From NCBI RefSeq assembly GCF_000733935.1, contig NZ_JPON01000001.1, positions 4,228,623 to 4,292,622 of the forward strand: a DNA stretch of 64,000 nt. Reading direction: 5' to 3'. Positions 35,481 to 45,500 of this stretch are shown piece after piece (position 1 is the stretch's first letter; every line of letters begins with the position of its first letter). The notes under the pieces were generated by a model. That model saw nothing but the letters and a program-made list of their open reading frames with translations, made no database searches and had not been told where the DNA came from. The translations under genes were made by a program, and so were the position numbers. This DNA comes from Methylomarinum vadi (lineage in GTDB: Bacteria > Pseudomonadota > Gammaproteobacteria > Methylococcales > Methylomonadaceae).

Positions 35481-36509
35481 ATGAAGGCAACCATCAAACC
35501 CCGAATCAATCTCGAAGACCGCACACCGCTGCAAAACGTCATCCCGCTGAGCACGCCGTTCGTTCTTTTCATTGATCCGGTCAACACCTGTAATTTTCAA
35601 TGTACATTCTGTCCGACTGGCGACCGGGAACTGATCAAGTCCACCGGACGCTGGCAGGGACGCTTGGATTTCGATGTCTATAAAAAAGTCATCGACGACC
35701 TCGGAGAATTCGACAATCCGTTAAAGGTGCTTCGCCTGTATAAGGAAGGTGAGCCTCTATTGCATAGCCGTTTCGCCGACATGGTCGGTTATGCCAAGGC
35801 CAGCGGCCATGTTCAATATATCGATACGACGACCAACGGTTATCTGCTTACCCCCGATAAGGTCGGACCGATTCTGGATGCCGGCATCGACCGGATCAAT
35901 ATTTCGGTCGACGGCATGTCCGACGCGCAGTTTTGGGAATTCACCCGGACCCGTGTGGATTTAGAGCGTTTCGTCGACAATATTCGGCGATTGTACGAGC
36001 GCAAAGGCGATTGCGAGATTTGCATCAAGATTCCGGGCGATATACTGAGCGACGACGACCGGCAACAATTTTTCGACATCTTCGGCGAAATCGCCGATCG
36101 TGTTTTCATCGAGAATTTCGCTCCCTGCTGGCCGACCTTCGACGTCGAGGAGCGCACCGGAATCCAGATAACCGAAGGGATATACGGCAACGAGATCGGG
36201 GAGGTGGCGGTCTGCCCCTATATTTTTTACTCGATGGCGGTGAATACCGACGGCACGGTCAGTTTGTGTTTTCTCGACTGGGCGCGCAAGCTGGTTGTTG
36301 GCGACACGCGCACCGAGACCCTGAAAGCCATTTGGAACGGCGAAGCAATGCAGCGTCATCGTATCGCGCACCTTCGGGGGTGTCGCAAGGATAATTCGAC
36401 TTGCGCCGATTGCGGTCAATTGAGCCATTGTCTGCCCGACAATATTGACGCTCATGCAGCGTCGTTGTTGCAACGTATCGTACCGGCGACCGCCGATGCG
36501 ATGCGTTGA
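35481..36509 (+). CDS. Radical SAM protein with SPASM-like C-terminus
   Basis: The 342-residue protein carries the radical SAM [4Fe-4S] motif CNFQCTFC (C37, C41, C44). The C-terminal region from about 245 has CPYIFYSMAVNTDGTVSLCFLDW and then a Cys-rich end (GCRKDNSTCADCGQLSHC), matching a SPASM/twitch auxiliary-cluster domain. Relatives in surface-polysaccharide loci are largely uncharacterised; some dehydrate or epimerise sugars, others modify peptides. The chemistry here cannot be assigned. It lies in a tight run of glycan genes, 20 bases after an FkbM gene. Confidence 0.9.
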   Translation: MKATIKPRINLEDRTPLQNVIPLSTPFVLFIDPVNTCNFQCTFCPTGDRELIKSTGRWQGRLDFDVYKKVIDDLGEFDNPLKVLRLYKEGEPLLHSRFADMVGYAKASGHVQYIDTTTNGYLLTPDKVGPILDAGIDRINISVDGMSDAQFWEFTRTRVDLERFVDNIRRLYERKGDCEICIKIPGDILSDDDRQQFFDIFGEIADRVFIENFAPCWPTFDVEERTGIQITEGIYGNEIGEVAVCPYIFYSMAVNTDGTVSLCFLDWARKLVVGDTRTETLKAIWNGEAMQRHRIAHLRGCRKDNSTCADCGQLSHCLPDNIDAHAASLLQRIVPATADAMR

Positions 36510-36524
36510 CGAGGAGGGGCGGTC

Positions 36525-36941
36525 ATGGTAAGGAAGCGCATTTTGTTCATACTTCCCCCGTATTTCAACGTAGACGAATATCGCGCCGACAATCGCTCCA
36601 GCGTCTTGCCGCCATTGGGTATCAGCGCGCTATACAACGTTTCCCTCCGTTATCTACAAAACATCGCTCGGGTGATTCAGGCACACTTTCCGGCGACGAC
36701 CCTGATTGTGGCGGGAGGCGGTTTGCCGTCGGCAGCTTTCGGAAAGGTGCAGGAGCTTTGTCCCGACATCGATGCAATTTGCAAGGGGGAAGTTGAGGTG
36801 CCTTTACGCCATTTGGCGGCGCAGGCAACGTGTCGTTTTGAGGATATCGTCGCCTGCGATCCGTGTTGGCATGAGCAAGCCGTCGGGCATGGCCTATTGG
36901 CGGATTACGAAGCCGGTCGTGGGGTTTTGAACGCCTTATGA
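36525..36941 (+). CDS. Truncated cobalamin-binding domain of a B12-dependent radical SAM protein
   Basis: The 138-residue product resembles only the N-terminal B12-binding half of cobalamin-dependent radical SAM proteins: ILFILPPYF, PPLGISALY, then TLIVAGGGLPSAAF and DIDAICKGEVEVPLRHL. Relatives have a longer link between PPLGISAL and the IVAGG strand and a radical SAM domain afterwards; both are missing, so internal and C-terminal deletions are likely. It still has a strong ribosome site (GAGGAGG, 36510-36516) and overlaps the next start codon by four bases, so it is probably translated. It could be a decaying gene or a stand-alone accessory domain. Confidence 0.65.
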   Translation: MVRKRILFILPPYFNVDEYRADNRSSVLPPLGISALYNVSLRYLQNIARVIQAHFPATTLIVAGGGLPSAAFGKVQELCPDIDAICKGEVEVPLRHLAAQATCRFEDIVACDPCWHEQAVGHGLLADYEAGRGVLNAL

Positions 36942-38224
36942 AGGTGCTCCATATCGCGGCCCACTTAGGCGGTGGCGTGGGAAAGGTGTTGTCCCGGCTG
37001 GTCGAGTTTTCGGCCAAGCGCCAAGACGGAATCCAGCATACCGTCGCTATTCTGGAACCTCCCGAAAAACTCCAGTTCGTCGACCATGTTCGGCGCCACG
37101 GCGGCCGTGTCGAGGTCGGCGCCGACGCTGAGCAATTGCGCCGTTACGCCGAATCCGCCGATATCGTGCAGTTGGAATGGTGGCATCATCCGGCATTGGC
37201 CGAAATACTGGCGTGGGGAGATCTGCCGGCGATGCGCTTGATTGTTTGGAGCCATGTTTCGGGTTTGCATGCTCCCGAGATTCCGCCTTCTTTTGCAAGG
37301 CTGCCGCACCGTTTTTTGTTGAGTTCTCCCTGTTCCTGGCAAAGTCCCGGCCTGGCCGCGCTGGACGAGTCGGATCGGCGTCGGGTAGCGGCCGTCTTTA
37401 GCTCGGGCGGTTTCGACGACATGCCGCCGGCCCCGGTGCGGTGCGGCCGCAAACCGCCTATAATCGGATACGTCGGCACGTTGAACTATGCCAAGTTGCA
37501 TCCTGACCTGTCGGATTATCTTGACGCAGTCAAAAATTCGTCGTTCCGCTTACATGTTATCGGCGATTCCGGCGCCGCAGGCCCCCTGCTCGCGGATGCA
37601 GAAGCCAGAGGTATGGCGGGACGATTGCAGCTCAACGGCTATGTCGCCGATGTAGCGACGGAGCTGAGAAAATTGGACATCTTGGCTTATTTACTCAATC
37701 CGTTGCATTACGGCACGACCGAAAATGCGCTGTTGGAAGCGATGGCCATGGGCGTCGTGCCGGTGGTCATGAACAACCCGGCGGAAAGTTGCCTGGTCAA
37801 GCATCAAGAAACGGGGTTAATCGTCGACGGCCCGCAAGGCTTTGCCGACGCGATCGAGCGCCTGAGCCGAGATCATGTCGAAAGGATCAGGATGTCGGTC
37901 AATGCCGCGCGTGATGTTCGCAAACGATTTTCGATCGAAAAAACCGCCCATCAGTTAACCGCCCATTATCGAGCCGTACTGCAGGAGCCGAAAAGGTCGT
38001 TCGATTTCAAAGCGGTGTTCGGAACGACACCGGCGGATTGGTTTCTCGCCTGCCAAGGGAACGAAAGCTGGCGCTTTTCCGGCCAGTCAGATACCCGGAA
38101 AATGGTTCGCGGGCCGCATTTTTTGTACGAAAAAACCAAGAGTTCGGTATTTCATTATCGCCACTTTTTCCCCGCTGACCGGCGTCTTGCATCGTGGGCG
38201 GAGCGACTGGGGGCTTGGCGATGA
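36938..38224 (+). CDS. GT4-type glycosyltransferase
   Basis: The 428-residue protein has a GT-B fold. The N-terminal half opens VLHIAAHLGGGVGKVLSRLV (acceptor-side glycine loop). The C-terminal half has IIGYVGTLNYAKLHPDL, LQLNGYVADVATELRKLDILAYLLNP and the donor-binding E-x7-E equivalent in TTENALLEAMAMGVVPVV. About 70 extra residues follow the fold. It is a retaining sugar transferase working in the cytoplasm; donor and acceptor are unknown. Start and stop overlap the neighbouring genes by four bases. Confidence 0.88.
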   Translation: MKVLHIAAHLGGGVGKVLSRLVEFSAKRQDGIQHTVAILEPPEKLQFVDHVRRHGGRVEVGADAEQLRRYAESADIVQLEWWHHPALAEILAWGDLPAMRLIVWSHVSGLHAPEIPPSFARLPHRFLLSSPCSWQSPGLAALDESDRRRVAAVFSSGGFDDMPPAPVRCGRKPPIIGYVGTLNYAKLHPDLSDYLDAVKNSSFRLHVIGDSGAAGPLLADAEARGMAGRLQLNGYVADVATELRKLDILAYLLNPLHYGTTENALLEAMAMGVVPVVMNNPAESCLVKHQETGLIVDGPQGFADAIERLSRDHVERIRMSVNAARDVRKRFSIEKTAHQLTAHYRAVLQEPKRSFDFKAVFGTTPADWFLACQGNESWRFSGQSDTRKMVRGPHFLYEKTKSSVFHYRHFFPADRRLASWAERLGAWR

Positions 38225-39414
38225 GTGAACTGCCGGGGCTGGAGCAGTCGCTGCAGATGCTGGCCGATCTAAAAAGTCGCAGGGGCACCTCGAAGCTAAA
38301 GCCTTGCCCAGTGGATCGGCCGCTGGTTTTGTACGGTGCAGGCAACTTGGGGCAATTGGCGGCGGATTTGTTTGCACGGCTAGATATCGACGTCGTCTAT
38401 GCGGTAGATCGCCAACCGCGGTCCGAGCCTATAAACGGGCGAATTCCGGTCGTTGAGCCGGATAACTCGCCGCTTGCCGATCGCCGTGATTTCATGATTG
38501 CGGTCTGTATCGTGACCACCCCGTACCAGCCTGTGCGTGATTTCTTGGAGACGATGGGCTGGCGACATATCTATCCGGTTTACGACCTGTTACAGGCTTA
38601 CGCCGATCGTTTGCCGATGAGCAACGGCTGGTTCGCCGGCCTATTGACCGACGACGATTGGTGTAATATCGAACGCGTACTTCGTGGTTGGCGGGACGAT
38701 TGGTCTCGGGCCGCCTATCTTCAATTTCTGGCTTGGCGTCTGGCGCGCGCGGAATGGCGTTTTAGCGGCGCTCCGGTGTCGATCGGCGACCGTTATTTTA
38801 TCGAGCCGGTGACATCATTATTGACAGATCACGAATATTTTCTCGACGCCGGGGCGTGGAACGGTGTGGTGAGCCAGCGATTCGTCGATGAAACCGGCGG
38901 TTCGTTCCGCCGCATCGCGGCGGTCGAGGCCGACCCTCGAAATGCCGAAAGATTGCGCGAGTGGAAATCGAAATTACCGGAAACGCTGGCCACGAGAATC
39001 GACGTTCTGCAAACCGCACTGGCGGAAAAAAATGCCGGTCAGCCGTTTTCTGAAGGATTCGACATGGCGTCGCGTTTGCAATCCGGTGCGTCGCACATCG
39101 TCCGAACCCACACCCTGGATGAATTGGATATCCCGGTAACATTCGCCAAGTTTCATCTGGAAGGCGGAGAGCTCAACGCGCTGGAAGGAGGCGCGCGTAC
39201 GCTGCAACAATACCGACCGATCATCGCAGTTACCGTATACCACAATAGCGATGGTCTGTGGCGCATACCGCTTTGGTTTTGGCACTGTTTACCGGAGTAT
39301 CGGTTATTGTTCAGAATGCACGGATGGTGCGGTACGGGTGCTGTGCTTTACGCGTTGCCGAATGAACGGGTAGGCGGCAAGCCGTTAACGGTTTATCCGG
39401 CTAAAGCTTCATGA
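38221..39414 (+). CDS. FkbM-family methyltransferase with N-terminal Rossmann-like domain
   Basis: The 397-residue protein has two parts. Residues about 38-140 form a nucleotide-binding-like domain opening RPLVLYGAGNLGQLAADLF. Residues about 205-360 are an FkbM methyltransferase with YFLDAGAWNGVVSQRF, RIAAVEADPRN and FAKFHLEGGELNALEGG (family KxxxEG motif). The start is ATG 38221, inside the stop of the GT4 gene. It probably O-methylates a sugar of the same glycan as the upstream FkbM protein; the Rossmann part could bind a nucleotide sugar. Confidence 0.87.
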   Translation: MSELPGLEQSLQMLADLKSRRGTSKLKPCPVDRPLVLYGAGNLGQLAADLFARLDIDVVYAVDRQPRSEPINGRIPVVEPDNSPLADRRDFMIAVCIVTTPYQPVRDFLETMGWRHIYPVYDLLQAYADRLPMSNGWFAGLLTDDDWCNIERVLRGWRDDWSRAAYLQFLAWRLARAEWRFSGAPVSIGDRYFIEPVTSLLTDHEYFLDAGAWNGVVSQRFVDETGGSFRRIAAVEADPRNAERLREWKSKLPETLATRIDVLQTALAEKNAGQPFSEGFDMASRLQSGASHIVRTHTLDELDIPVTFAKFHLEGGELNALEGGARTLQQYRPIIAVTVYHNSDGLWRIPLWFWHCLPEYRLLFRMHGWCGTGAVLYALPNERVGGKPLTVYPAKAS

Positions 39415-39555
39415 GTTCCGATTCGACGAAACACGATGGCGGGAAATGCAGCAGCTACAATTGTAATGAATGTTTGAGCGTCAACTACACATACCGCTGA
39501 ATTCTCGGTGCCTGGAGATATTCGGCAACAATCATAATTAGTAAGGTTATAGGTC

Positions 39556-42500
39556 ATGTCCAACTCCAATCACGAATCCAGCTACGAACGATGGCAAAAA
39601 GCGTTGCATACGGAAATCTCCTTTTGGAAGTCCTGGTTGGAAACGAAGGGCCTGCAATGGCCGGAGGATTATGCGGCAAGAACCGACCCGGATTCCGAGT
39701 TGAACCCGAATATCGGCAAATGGCATGGTGGCAGCGAGGCGCCGAGCATTTTGGACGTGGGTGCTGGGCCGATGACAATTCTCGGCAAGAAATGGCACGG
39801 AAACCCGGTCGATCTTCAAGCCTGCGATGCTCTGGGCGATGAATACAATCGGCTGCCTTTTCCGCGCGGGTTGCCTCTGGTACGCACCCGACGTTGTCAT
39901 TCTGAAAAACTGACGACCCAATATCCGCGCGACTCTTTCGATATCGTGCACGCCCAAAACACTCTCGATCACAGCTATGCTCCCCACAAGGCCATACTTG
40001 AAATGCTGAGCGTCGCAAAAGTCGGTGGGGTCGTCTATCTGTGCCATATCGCCAACGAAGCGGAAAAAGAAAATTACCACGGGCTGCATCAATGGAATTT
40101 CGAGATTAAGGGGAATGTGTTGTGGCTTTACAACAAGCAGGAAAAAATCTCGGTTAACGAGCTGATAAAAGAGATTGCGGAAGTCGCTTATTTGTCCCCC
40201 GATAGCAGCGATCCTTGTATTGCCGTTTTTAGGAAGACCAAGTCCTTCGAAAATAGCCGAGACGATAAAATCATTCTGTCGATTCTCGTCCCCTCGTACA
40301 GGGGGTATTTGGAGTCGATCGCAATGTTCAGCAAACTTGCCGGCATTCGTCATAGCGCAATCGAAATTCTGGTTGCCGATAATTCCGGCGACGAACATAA
40401 GTGGCGGGAGTTAAAAAATATTTCACGCGAGGCTGATCATTTTTACGTTCTGCAAAATGAACAGGGACTAATAGCGCGCGACAATTATTGGTCGATCTTA
40501 CAATCGGCGAAAGGCAAGTTCATCTTTGTTTGTGCCGACGACGACTATATCGATATCGAGTTTTTCTTGGACGCCGTTGAACGCTTAAAAACGGCGGCAA
40601 ATAATATTTGCATCACGCCGCCGATCTATCAATACCAGGGAAACGGCCGGGTCGAAAAAGCGCCGCGAGTTACGCAATCGGAAGACGACGATTGGACACG
40701 GAAAATCGTTTGCCACATCGATGCGAAAGTGATTCCGACGATGACCTATTCCATTATCCCGAAAGAACTGGTCATGCTGTTTTTTTCGGAATATATGAAC
40801 AAGCATCCTTTGCTTGCCACGTTCATGGATTGGCACTTCGAATATTTTGTTAGAGCATGGTGCCGCTGCGTCAACAGCGAAAGCGGGCTTTATTTGTACG
40901 ACTATCAGAAGTGGACGAACATCGGATCGGCAATCGAAGCCGATGCAAAACAATACGTTTCCTCGGGTTTACCGGAATGGTTTGTGGTTTTCCACAGGTT
41001 GTTTTGGACGGTGGATAGTTGCAGTTTCATCGACAGTTCCTATTTTCCCGAAGACGCTAGCGGACGGAAAACGGTTATCGAGGCGTTGATCGCCCGCAAC
41101 ATGAGTGTGTTCGTCGACGAACTCAATGGAACTAAGCGCCGGCGTTTTCAGGATGCCCCCATTTCCGCCGGGACGAGAGCCGATATCGATAGGTTGGCGG
41201 CTAAGAGCTCGTGGTCGTATCGTGAGTTACTGGACGTCTTGCTGTCCCTGCTCGGTGAAATCGACGCCGAAAAGGCGCAGGCCTATTGGCGTTTTATCGA
41301 TGAAATCAAATCGGCGGACATCCAATTGGGTTTTCAACGGCTCGAAGGGGGAAGCAGGTCCGAAAGCCAAGATGTTTCAACAAACGATAAAGAGCGCACG
41401 CCTTTAGTCAGCGTCGTGATACCGTGTTATAAGCAGGCACATTATCTGCCCGAGGTGGTGGCGAGCGTTGTTGCCCAAACATTCGCCGATTGGGAGTGCA
41501 TCATAGTAAACGACGGCAGTCCCGATGACACCGGCGAAGTGGCAAGACAGCTTATCCGGCGCTATAGCGGGTCGCTTATTCGCTTGCTGGAACAGGATAA
41601 TGGCGGCTTGTCGGATGCGCGGAACAAGGGCGTCGGCATAGCGAACGGAAAGTACATTTTGCCGTTGGACGCCGACGACAAACTGGATTCCACGATGTTG
41701 GAAAAAACGGTTGCCGTTTTGCAATCCGATCCGGCGGTCGGGATCGTTTATACGTATATCCGGCATTTCGGTAGCAGGAGCGACATCTGGAAAACCGGGC
41801 CGTTCAGCCTGGAAAAGGAAAAATACGATAATTATCTGCCTTATTGCTCGCTGTATCGCAAGGAGGTGTTCGAGTCTGTCGGAGGCTACGACACGAATTT
41901 CAATTCCTATGAAGACTGGAATTTCTGGATATCGGCGATGGAGCGGGGTTGGCAAGGCAAGTTGGTTCCGGAACCTCTGTTTCTCTATCGTAAGGGCGAT
42001 TCGAGCATGTTGGTCGATGCCAATAAACGGCGCGAGCAACTGGTGGCGCAGATCGTTCTGGCTCACCCGGAGGTTTACCCGCAAGACCGCAGGCTTTGGG
42101 CGAGCCGACTATTGGACGGCAAGGCCGATGATGCTGACTCGTCGCTCACGAGCGACGAGCAAACCTCGCCGACGCTGGCCGCCGCCGGAGGACGAAAGAA
42201 GATATTGATCGTCTGCAGTCACTTTTGGCCGTCTGTCGGCGGGTTGGAGTCGAGCATGGAACAGCTTAGTCTGGAACTGCTTGGCCAGGGATATGCCGTT
42301 ACCGTTCTGACGCAACAACATGCCGGACGGACTGGCCGCGATTTTCACGGTGTCACGATCGTCAGCGAAGATCAAGTTCAATTTTCCCAGGCGATTGCCC
42401 GCACAGTGGCTTCCGAAGTCTACGATTGCTGTATTCTGGTCCAGGATCCGCTGGGGCCGATTATCTGGAGCGTAGAAAAACTGCTTCCGCTGCAACGCGG

Positions 42501-45500
42501 TAGCGTTATCATTCAGCCGATCATCAACGAAGACGGCTATTCCAAATGGATGGGCAATCAGTCCTTTCGGGAAAGGCTGTCCCGAATCCTGAAATCGTCC
42601 TCGGCCGTGTTGACCATGACGCAATCCGGCGCCGACGTTCGTTTCATGCGCCAGTCGGAAATAGATTCCGCCTATATACCGAATGCGGTCGCAGCTTGTC
42701 AACCGGCTGGCGATTTCCGAGCCAGATATTCGATCGCTGGAGACGCTTTCTTGATTCTGCATGTCGCCAATCTTTACCGGGTAAAAAACCATCTCGGCCT
42801 GATCGACGCTTTAGACAGCCTGCCCGAGAACTGGAAACTCGTCTTGATCGGCCATCCGGCCGAGACCGATTGCGCGGCCGCGGTTTCCGAAAAGCTGGCC
42901 CTGCGGCCCGATATCTTGTTCATACCGGGCTTGGACAAGGAATGGATAGCGGCGGCGATGGAGGCTGCGGATGCCCTTGTGTTGGCATCTCACGGCGAAG
43001 GCTCTCCGATCACCGTATTGGAAGCGATGTCCCACAAGACGCCTTGGCTGGCGACCCCGATGTGCGGCGCCGTGCACGATCATGCCGGCGGCATCGTCTG
43101 CGAGCTGGTCGATTTCAAGCAGGTTCTGGGCCGTTTATCGGATTCCCCCGAGCTTGGTCGCCGTTTGGGCGAAATAGGATACCGGCACTGGACGCGCTGT
43201 TATTCCTGGCAGGCGATTATCCAAGGCTGGGTCGATTTGATCGAAACCGGCCGCTTGCAGCGACGGTTCGATACCCCGCGATCGCTACTGAGCGCAACTG
43301 ATGAAACGCTTGCCGAGTTGGATTTGGTTTCCCGGCGGCACGCGTTCGATAATCCGGTCGTTCCGTTTTCTTGCGAAACCCCGTTGGTATCGGTCATATT
43401 ACCGACGCTGAACAGGCTTCAATTACTCCCCAATGCGATCAAGTCGTTACAGCAGCAACGCTATCAAAATTGGGAAGTCATCATTATTAACGACGGTGGG
43501 GCGCCGGTCGTTCTCTCCGAAGGCCTGGCCGATCCCCGCATTAAGCTAATGGAGTTAAATCGGAACTACGGGCAGTCGCAGGCACGAAACATCGGGCTCA
43601 AATTCGCCAAAGGGGAAGTGATTTGTTTTCTGGACGACGACGATGTGTTCAAGCCGGATCATTTGACAACGGTCGTTAAGGGATTGGAGTCTACTAATTT
43701 TGTTTATACGTTGGCCGAGTCCGTTCTTTACGACGACGATCAATCGGTGGTCAGAAGAGCCGTCATCTATAACGATATCGAGTACAGTAGAGAGAGGCTC
43801 TATGTTTCTAACTTCATACCGATCAATACCTGGGGGGTGCGTTCGGATTACTTGAAAGAGGTCGGGTTTTTCGAAGAGTCTTTGCAGTGCCTTGAAGATT
43901 GGGAGCTTCTGATTCGGCTTAGTAGCCGATGTCGTTTTCATCATATTCCGAAAGTCACAGTAGAGGTACACGAAAGACAAGGCACAACGAGCGTTACCAA
44001 GGCGCATGTCGCGAATTACTCGGATGTCTTCGAAGAAATTTATCACAAGCACGGTTGCTTGAATTCGACTGCGGTCAAGGACGCCCAAAACCGCATGCTG
44101 GCGAGCTTAACGAGCGGTCAAACGGATGGCCGCACAAAAATTTGCTCGATTGCGGTAATCCTGCATTTGTCTGATGCCGAATTATGGGATGAGCTTTGCG
44201 TTTCCCTCTCGGCGATAGCCAGGAAATTCGATCTTTATGTCACGATCCCCGAAGGGACGAACGACAGTCTGATCGACGAAATTTCAAACAGGTTTCCCGA
44301 ATCGCGCGTCTTTAGGGTGCTGAGTAAGGGGCGGGATATCCTGCCGTTTTTGACCGTATACCGGGAAATTCAGTCGTTGGGGTACGATTTGATTTTAAAG
44401 CTGCACTGCAGCCCGGCAATGCAAATCAACAGCGATGGTCAGGCCGAGCAATGGCGGGGGCGCATGATGCGCTCCCTGGTGCAATGGCAAAAACGAGTCG
44501 ACGACATAATCGAACTGTTCGAAACCGATCCTAAGCTTGGGATATTCGCGCCGTTCGGTTATCTGTATCGCACTCTGTCCGGCGACGTCAATTTCCCGGT
44601 CATTCAACGTCTTATACCCGGCATCGATAAAGAGGCTTTCGACAAGAGCGGGTTCGTGTTTCCGGCCGGAGCGATGTTTTGGTTCAGGCCGCAGGCGCTT
44701 GAGACTCTGTTGGCCTTGAATTTGAACGCCGAAACCTTCGAAAACGAAACGGGTCAGACCGACGGGACCTTGGCGCATGCGGTCGAGCGCTTGTTCGGCG
44801 TGTTATGTCGTTCGTCCGGTTACACGATCACCGACCGCTTGCCTAAGTTGGATGACATCGAATACCAGAACTGGCTGGAAAAAAAACGGGAATACGAACT
44901 CGCCCGGGACGGCATGTCCTTGGTGGAATACCCCGAGTTCAAGCCGGCGATTCGATGTTTCGTTTTTGTCGAGCAGCCCGATTTGACCGCCCTGGCCGAT
45001 ACCTTGGACAGCCTGGGCGGACAAACCTACACCAACTGGCATCTAACCGTGGTCAGTCCGTTGGCGTGCCCGGATCCTTTATTCGACGAAATGCCGCAGT
45101 TGGAGTGGGTCACCCGGGAACAGCCGTTAAATGTCGCTGCGTTGTTGTCGCTTGCAGGAGGGCGACAAGCAGAATGGGGATGCTTTTTGGAGCCGGGCGA
45201 TTACCTGGAGCCTCACGCATTGTCGTGTTTTGTCGAGAATTCACATCGTTATCCTGATTGGGAGGCCATCTACAGCGACGAAGACAGGGTAAGCCCGGAA
45301 GGCTTTTTCCACAGCCCCCGATTTAAGCCGGATTTTAACCTCGATTTATTTTATGCGACCGATTACATCGGAGGCCTGGTCATGTTCAGGACGGCTTTGC
45401 TGGAGCGCTGCGGTGCTGGCAAATTTCCGGATATTTTCCTATCCTGGGAACTGGTGTTGCGGGGTGGCGATCAGGATTATGGCGCTACGATCGGCCATAT

